From: Anaerolentibacter hominis
Lineage (GTDB): Bacteria > Bacillota > Clostridia > Lachnospirales > Lachnospiraceae
Assembly (NCBI RefSeq): GCF_032380675.1
Contig: NZ_JAWDIX010000005.1
Location: 1-64,000 of the forward strand
Length of the DNA: 64,000 nucleotides
Direction of reading: 5' to 3'
Below the pieces are notes generated by a model, which was not told the DNA's origin, made no database searches, and was given only the letters and a program-made list of their open reading frames with translations. Of the stretch, positions 59,874 through 64,000 are shown one piece after another. A program made the translations under genes and the position numbers. The stretch's first letter is position 1. Every line of letters starts with the position of its first letter.

Positions 59874-60617
59874 ATGGAAAGGGAAAGCGAGAAAATAGAA
59901 ATGTTAGAGGACAGAATTCAATCACAGCCGCTTCCCACTCAGGCGGCGGCTGCCATTAAATCTATGATTGTTGAAAATCATATGCAGCCGGGGGATCAGA
60001 TTCCGACCGAAAACGAATTGATGGAACTTCTGCATCTGAGCAGGTCCACAATCAGGGAAGCCATGAAGCTTCTCAAGGCGGAAAATGTGGTGGTAATCCG
60101 GCAGGGAAAGGGGACCTTTGTCAGTGAAGAGCTGGGAATAGGGGAAGACCCTCTGGGACTGCAGTTTTTGCCCCAGAATATGATAGTCCGGGATCTCTAT
60201 GAGGCGAGAATCGTGATTGAGCAGCAGATGACCAGACTGGCAGCAGAAAGAGCGACCCAGGAAGATATTGAAATACTGGAGCAGATTGTAGAACAGATGA
60301 AAGCGCGAAAAGCAAATGATCTGGTTGCAATGGAGTTAAATATCCAGTTTCATCAGAAAATTGCGGACTGCTGCAAGAATGGAGTGCTGAAACGTATTGT
60401 CCCGATCATCAGCCAGGCCATCCGCAAGAGCCATGCGCTCACCAGGAATATGGATGAATCCTATCTGGAATCAATCCGGGATCACGAAAATATCTGTAAC
60501 GCCATCAAGAACCGGGATACCTCCGCTGCAAGATTTTTTGCAGAACAGCATATCCGCAACGCCGTGGAATCGATCCAGCACTCGGAGAAAGATGAGAAGA
60601 TGGATGTGGATATCTGA
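59874..60617 (+). CDS. GntR family regulator, FadR subfamily (FCD domain)
   Basis: A 247-residue regulator with an N-terminal GntR winged helix (PTENELMELLHLSRSTIREA) and a C-terminal FCD effector domain (about 105-235; EARIVIEQQMTRLAAERAT, FHQKIADCCKN). Metal/ligand His and Asp positions of FCD appear present. ATG 59874 lacks a clear ribosome site; ATG 59901 is an alternative. It sits 32 bases upstream of the Liv-type ABC operon and probably controls it. The ligand may be an amino acid or organic acid. Confidence 0.91.
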   Translation: MERESEKIEMLEDRIQSQPLPTQAAAAIKSMIVENHMQPGDQIPTENELMELLHLSRSTIREAMKLLKAENVVVIRQGKGTFVSEELGIGEDPLGLQFLPQNMIVRDLYEARIVIEQQMTRLAAERATQEDIEILEQIVEQMKARKANDLVAMELNIQFHQKIADCCKNGVLKRIVPIISQAIRKSHALTRNMDESYLESIRDHENICNAIKNRDTSAARFFAEQHIRNAVESIQHSEKDEKMDVDI

Positions 60618-60649
60618 AACTACTATAAAAGAAAGGAATGGGCTAAGAA

Positions 60650-61891
60650 ATGAAAAAGAAACGGAATGAGAGAAACTACAAATGGATCGGGATACTGTTG
60701 ATTCTGACGCTGTGTATCTCTGTGCTTACCGGCTGCGGGGCAAAGGAAGAAGAGGGCGGCGCAACAGAGCCTGTTCAGGGAACAGCGGATGGAGATACCC
60801 AAAAACAGGATGTCCAAAAAGAAAATAATGCGGATTCCTCCGACCCTGTAAAGGTGGCATTTATAGCCTCTGTCACCGGTACGAACGCGGCAATTGGGGA
60901 AGAGATTGTTTATGGCGCCCAGCTGGCCTGCAAGGAGATCAACGCGGCCGGTGGGATTGGAGGCAGAGAATTGGTGCTGGAAGTGATCGACGATCAGCTG
61001 ACTGCATCGGAAGCGCTGAATGCGGCGAAGAAGGGAATTGATGAGATGGGAAGCCAGGTTCTGCTGGGACCGGACCCATCCAGCAATGCACTTGCAGTTC
61101 TGCCCTACGCGGGAGAAAAAGGAGTGCCGGTTCTGGTAACCGGAACCAATTATAAGGTAACTTCCTCCGGATACAAAAATGTATTCCGGTTCCGGGCGAA
61201 TGATACAGCCACCGCGGAAGTGGTAGCAGAATTCATGGTGAAAAATGAGTTTAAGAATATCGGCCTTTTCTATACCAATGAAGATTACGGACTGGGCGCC
61301 TACAAGGCGGTAGAGGACAGTCTGGGCAAATCCAATATTAAATTGTCCGCTGCTGAAACCTGCAACATCGGTGACACAGACTTTACCTCCCAGATTATGA
61401 ATCTGAAAAATGCCGATCTGGACGCCCTGATTATTTTCGCAAAAGAAACCGAAGGGGCAAAATTCCTGGCACAGGCTTATCAGCTTGGCCTCAACTGTGA
61501 GAAATACGGCGGTTCCTCCCTGGCCAGCAACTTTGTTATGGAACTGTGCGGTGAGGAGGCGGTGGAAGGTGTCCATGCCATTGTTCCCTATGTGGCCAGC
61601 AACCCGGATGCAGCGGTCCAGGAATTTGTGAAGAAATATAATGCGGAGTATGGAATCGCGGTGCCGATCAACCACGCCGCCTGCTATTACGATGTGGTAC
61701 ATATGCTTGGCATTGTACTGAATGAATATGGAACCACAAGCGAGGAGATTATAGAAGGTTTTAGAAATATTGATTACACCGGTGTTCAGAGCCATTATAA
61801 AGCGGACGAAAACGGAGATATGTGTACAAAGCAGAGTATATCCACCTGCAAGAGCGGCGTCTGGGAATTTGACGGTTATGTAGGAGATTAA
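60650..61891 (+). CDS. Branched-chain-amino-acid-type ABC substrate-binding lipoprotein
   Basis: A 413-residue extracellular solute-binding protein of the LivJ/LivK (PBP1) class. It has a lipoprotein signal with lipobox LTGC near residue 27, an acidic/polar linker, and the receptor fold with VKVAFIASVTG, GAQLACKEINAAGGIGG and GGSSLASNF. It delivers ligand to the LivHM permeases downstream. The real ligand may be an amino acid or aromatic/organic acid; sequence alone does not tell. Confidence 0.94.
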   Translation: MKKKRNERNYKWIGILLILTLCISVLTGCGAKEEEGGATEPVQGTADGDTQKQDVQKENNADSSDPVKVAFIASVTGTNAAIGEEIVYGAQLACKEINAAGGIGGRELVLEVIDDQLTASEALNAAKKGIDEMGSQVLLGPDPSSNALAVLPYAGEKGVPVLVTGTNYKVTSSGYKNVFRFRANDTATAEVVAEFMVKNEFKNIGLFYTNEDYGLGAYKAVEDSLGKSNIKLSAAETCNIGDTDFTSQIMNLKNADLDALIIFAKETEGAKFLAQAYQLGLNCEKYGGSSLASNFVMELCGEEAVEGVHAIVPYVASNPDAAVQEFVKKYNAEYGIAVPINHAACYYDVVHMLGIVLNEYGTTSEEIIEGFRNIDYTGVQSHYKADENGDMCTKQSISTCKSGVWEFDGYVGD

Positions 61892-62077
61892 AGGCTTGTG
61901 CCTGACGGGGGCGGCGCCAGATATGGCGCCGGCCTACGGGTTTTGCCGCATTGATAAAAATATCCGTTAACGTTTCAGCCACAGACCGGGAGAAAATACG
62001 AGGGACAAGGAGGCCATGCATACTTTTGTTTCTTCCGGCTGACAGGGAATTTTCCTGATTCCCTCTATGCATGGATT

Positions 62078-62968
62078 GTGCTTATGCAGTTTAATACATT
62101 TCTGCAGCTCCTGATCGGAGGCATCTCGATCGGTGTTTTGTATGCTCTTCCGGCCCTGGGCATAACGCTGATCTGGAATGCGGCCGGGATATTTAACTTT
62201 GCCAACGGGGATTACGTTATGATAGCCGCCTATCTGACCTACGCACTGATGGTTACCGGCAGGCTCCCCTTCTATATTACACTGCCGCTGGTCATTATTA
62301 TTATGTTCTTTTTCGGCATCTGTATGGAATGGCTTGTAGTGGAGAATCTGCGGCGGAAGAAGAAGCTTCACAATACGATGGTAAGTTTTATTGCCCTTTC
62401 CATCACGCTGCGGTATGCGGCGAGATTTATCTGGGGGACCAAACCTCTGACTTATAAAAATCCCTTTGGAGTCAGCCCGGTGCAGGTGGGCAGCCTGTTT
62501 ATCATGCCTCATGTGTTCTGGATTATCGGAATCTGTTTGGTATTAATGCTGCTGCTTACTTTTCTTTACAAGAAGACCAGGCTGGGCATCGCAATGAGGG
62601 CTACAACACAGAATAGAACGTCTGCCGCGCTTATGGGAGTAAAGACAAGGAAAATCACAAATCTGGTATTCGGCCTCTCCGCTTCCATTGCGGGTGTAGC
62701 CGGCGCTCTGTCAGGCTGCCTGTTTTACGCATCAATGGAAATGGGGCTGTCGTTTGGCACCAAGGCATTTGCCGGGCTTATTGTAGGAGGCTTCGGCAAT
62801 CCGGTAGGGGCCGTGATAGGAGGGCTCATTGTGGGAGTGGTGGAAACCTTTGGCGCCGCTCTGGTATCTTCTTCCATGAAAGACATCATTACATACGTAC
62901 TTCTTTTATGTTTCCTGCTGTTCCGACCCAAGGGGCTGTTTAAACAGGAAATCGTTGAGAAAGTGTAG
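62078..62968 (+). CDS. livH: Branched-chain amino acid ABC transporter permease LivH
   Basis: A 296-residue LivH permease with about eight hydrophobic segments. The family marks are ISIGVLYALPALGITLIWNA at the N-terminus and GAVIGGLIVGVVETFGA near the C-terminus. The start is GTG 62078 or ATG 62084; neither has a strong ribosome site. It is nine bases upstream of livM. Confidence 0.93.
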   Translation: MLMQFNTFLQLLIGGISIGVLYALPALGITLIWNAAGIFNFANGDYVMIAAYLTYALMVTGRLPFYITLPLVIIIMFFFGICMEWLVVENLRRKKKLHNTMVSFIALSITLRYAARFIWGTKPLTYKNPFGVSPVQVGSLFIMPHVFWIIGICLVLMLLLTFLYKKTRLGIAMRATTQNRTSAALMGVKTRKITNLVFGLSASIAGVAGALSGCLFYASMEMGLSFGTKAFAGLIVGGFGNPVGAVIGGLIVGVVETFGAALVSSSMKDIITYVLLLCFLLFRPKGLFKQEIVEKV

Positions 62969-62976
62969 GTGGCGGG

Positions 62977-63945
62977 ATGAATGGGAAAAAAATAAAAGGC
63001 TTTTTGAAACAACATTCACTTTTCATATTCTTTCTGCTGTTTCTGGCGCTGCCTGCCCTGCTGCCCAACAACTATACGGTTTACGTGGCAAACAGAGGGC
63101 TGACCAACGCGATTGCCGTGTTGGGCCTGGCGGTCCTGTATGGTATGACAGGACAGATCACTCTGGCCACCATGTCCTACTTTGCAATCGGGGCGTATAC
63201 AGCGGCCGTGCTCCAGATGACATTCCATGTAAATTCCGTGGCGGCAATGCTGTTCGGAATTCTGATGACGACCCTCTGGGGCATCATTTTAAGCATACCT
63301 TCATTTAAGCTATCCGGGCCTTTCCTAACTATATCCACGGTGGCATTCGGTGAGATTGTCAAAACGGCACTGATCAATATGGTACCTCTGACCAACGGGC
63401 CCTCGGGCTTAAGTGATATTCCGCCGGTCTCGGTATTTGGAATGAAAATAGCTACGGACAAAGTGTGGTACTACATTATCCTGTGTATTCTTCTGCTCAT
63501 GGGAATTGCGGTAATACGCCTGAAACGGTCCAATTACGGCAGGGCTTTTTATTCGGTGAAGGACGATGAACTGGCGGCCTCGCTCATGGGAGTCAGGGTA
63601 AAAAAGATGAAAACAATTGCATTTTCCACCGCAGCCTTTCTGGCCGGGACTGCCGGTGTCATGTACGCCCATTTTGCAGGCTTTCTGGCACCAGGAGACT
63701 TTGCACAGCAGTTTTCCGCCAACGTATTTTCCATGGTGGTGCTGGGTGGGGGAGACGCGGTTCTGGGAGGAATCTGTTCGGCTCTGGGTGTAACCGCACT
63801 GCCGGAAATACTGCGTTTCATGCAGGAATACTACATTATGGTATTTAACATGGTCATCCTGGTTTACCTGCTGACGCCGTGGAATAAGATCGGGGACTGG
63901 CTGCGGGAGAAAACAGGAAGAAAATCCGCCGCTGGAAGCAGATAG
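62977..63945 (+). CDS. livM: Branched-chain amino acid ABC transporter permease LivM
   Basis: A 322-residue LivM permease with about nine hydrophobic segments. Diagnostic parts are LAVLYGMTGQITLATMSYFA and the EAA-like GRAFYSVKDDELAASLMGV loop (about residue 190). It follows livH closely and precedes the ATPase gene. Confidence 0.94.
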   Translation: MNGKKIKGFLKQHSLFIFFLLFLALPALLPNNYTVYVANRGLTNAIAVLGLAVLYGMTGQITLATMSYFAIGAYTAAVLQMTFHVNSVAAMLFGILMTTLWGIILSIPSFKLSGPFLTISTVAFGEIVKTALINMVPLTNGPSGLSDIPPVSVFGMKIATDKVWYYIILCILLLMGIAVIRLKRSNYGRAFYSVKDDELAASLMGVRVKKMKTIAFSTAAFLAGTAGVMYAHFAGFLAPGDFAQQFSANVFSMVVLGGGDAVLGGICSALGVTALPEILRFMQEYYIMVFNMVILVYLLTPWNKIGDWLREKTGRKSAAGSR

Positions 63946-63966
63946 GGACAGGAGGAACACAAATAA

Positions 63967-64000
63967 ATGGAAAAAATACTGGAAATTCAGAATATCAGCA
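63967..64000 (+). CDS. livG: ABC transporter ATP-binding protein, N-terminus (partial)
   Basis: The first 11 codons (MEKILEIQNIS) are present before the window ends. A GGAGG ribosome site lies 12 bases upstream. Position after livH-livM makes LivG the expected product; no ATPase motif is within the visible part. Confidence 0.75.
   Translation, partial: MEKILEIQNIS

Noticed and set aside
60623..61795. A 390-codon minus-strand frame over the substrate-binding protein gene
   Set aside because: Antisense shadow of a clear lipoprotein gene; no motif and no ribosome site.

Overview
The window looks like a chromosome segment of a spore-forming, strictly anaerobic Lachnospiraceae-type Clostridia (Clostridium cluster XIVa relatives). 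The evidence is a pyruvate:ferredoxin oxidoreductase, a desulfoferrodoxin, an alpha/beta-type SASP, AddAB recombination enzymes, a NifU-like/GGGtGRT pair, DUF3793, DUF6472 and DUF6994 family proteins, and AGGAGG-type ribosome sites. I could not identify the species. No phage, insertion sequence, integrase or CRISPR array was seen; this is mostly core chromosome with a few lineage-specific pieces.

Layout. 1-990: 3' end of a 23S rRNA and seven tRNA genes (Asn, Glu, Met, Asp, Val, Leu, Arg) closed by a terminator. 1.1-3.2 kb: a small metal-binding HMA protein, then what looks like a decayed iron-uptake locus (two DtxR-type boxes, a possible feoA remnant, DUF3793, flavodoxin). 3.3-6.6 kb: amino-acid transport (DAACS symporter, AzlCD exporter) and a Crp/Fnr regulator. 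6.6-8.6 kb (minus): GntR-ABC transporter operon. 8.9-12.4 kb: nifJ behind a candidate Rex operator. 12.7-15.2 kb: greA-lysS. 15.3-17.5 kb: a Fic protein with a substituted catalytic His, and a divergent Crp/Fnr-ferredoxin pair sharing a perfect palindrome. 17.6-25.7 kb: a membrane-anchored protein, addB-addA and a SASP. 25.9-30 kb: methyltransferase, Hsp33, 1-phosphofructokinase, glyA. 30-33 kb: LysR, MATE pump, desulfoferrodoxin.

33-37.5 kb: an ABC transporter (two permeases and an ATPase) divergent from a response regulator/histidine kinase pair, an architecture like lantibiotic-immunity or CprABC-RK systems, with a tandem ACCTTAC repeat between them. 37.5-41.1 kb: iron alcohol dehydrogenase under a MerR-type promoter, then aldo/keto reductase, epimerase and RpiB. 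41.3-43.8 kb: LytTR-DUF3021-ABC operon with direct-repeat operators. 43.8-46 kb (minus): htpG with a CIRCE element. 46-49.2 kb: a DUF6994 protein, small membrane proteins, a LUD protein and a GNAT. 49.4-54 kb: topB, a hexapeptide protein, and the NifU-like/GGGtGRT pair. 54-59.5 kb: sodA with three tandem leader hairpins, GNAT, M20 peptidase, small proteins, TetR and a methyltransferase. 59.9-64 kb: FadR-type regulator and a branched-chain-amino-acid-type ABC operon, cut by the window end inside livG.

The most promising leads for something under-described are the NifU-like/GGGtGRT pair, the Fic protein with Tyr in place of the catalytic His, the repeated intergenic hairpin clusters (15.2, 26.7, 27.65, 46.1 and 54.75 kb), and the dense set of readable operators (Rex, CIRCE, MerR-type, LytTR-type, OmpR-type, DtxR-type). 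All functions here are inferred by eye from sequence; no database search was run.
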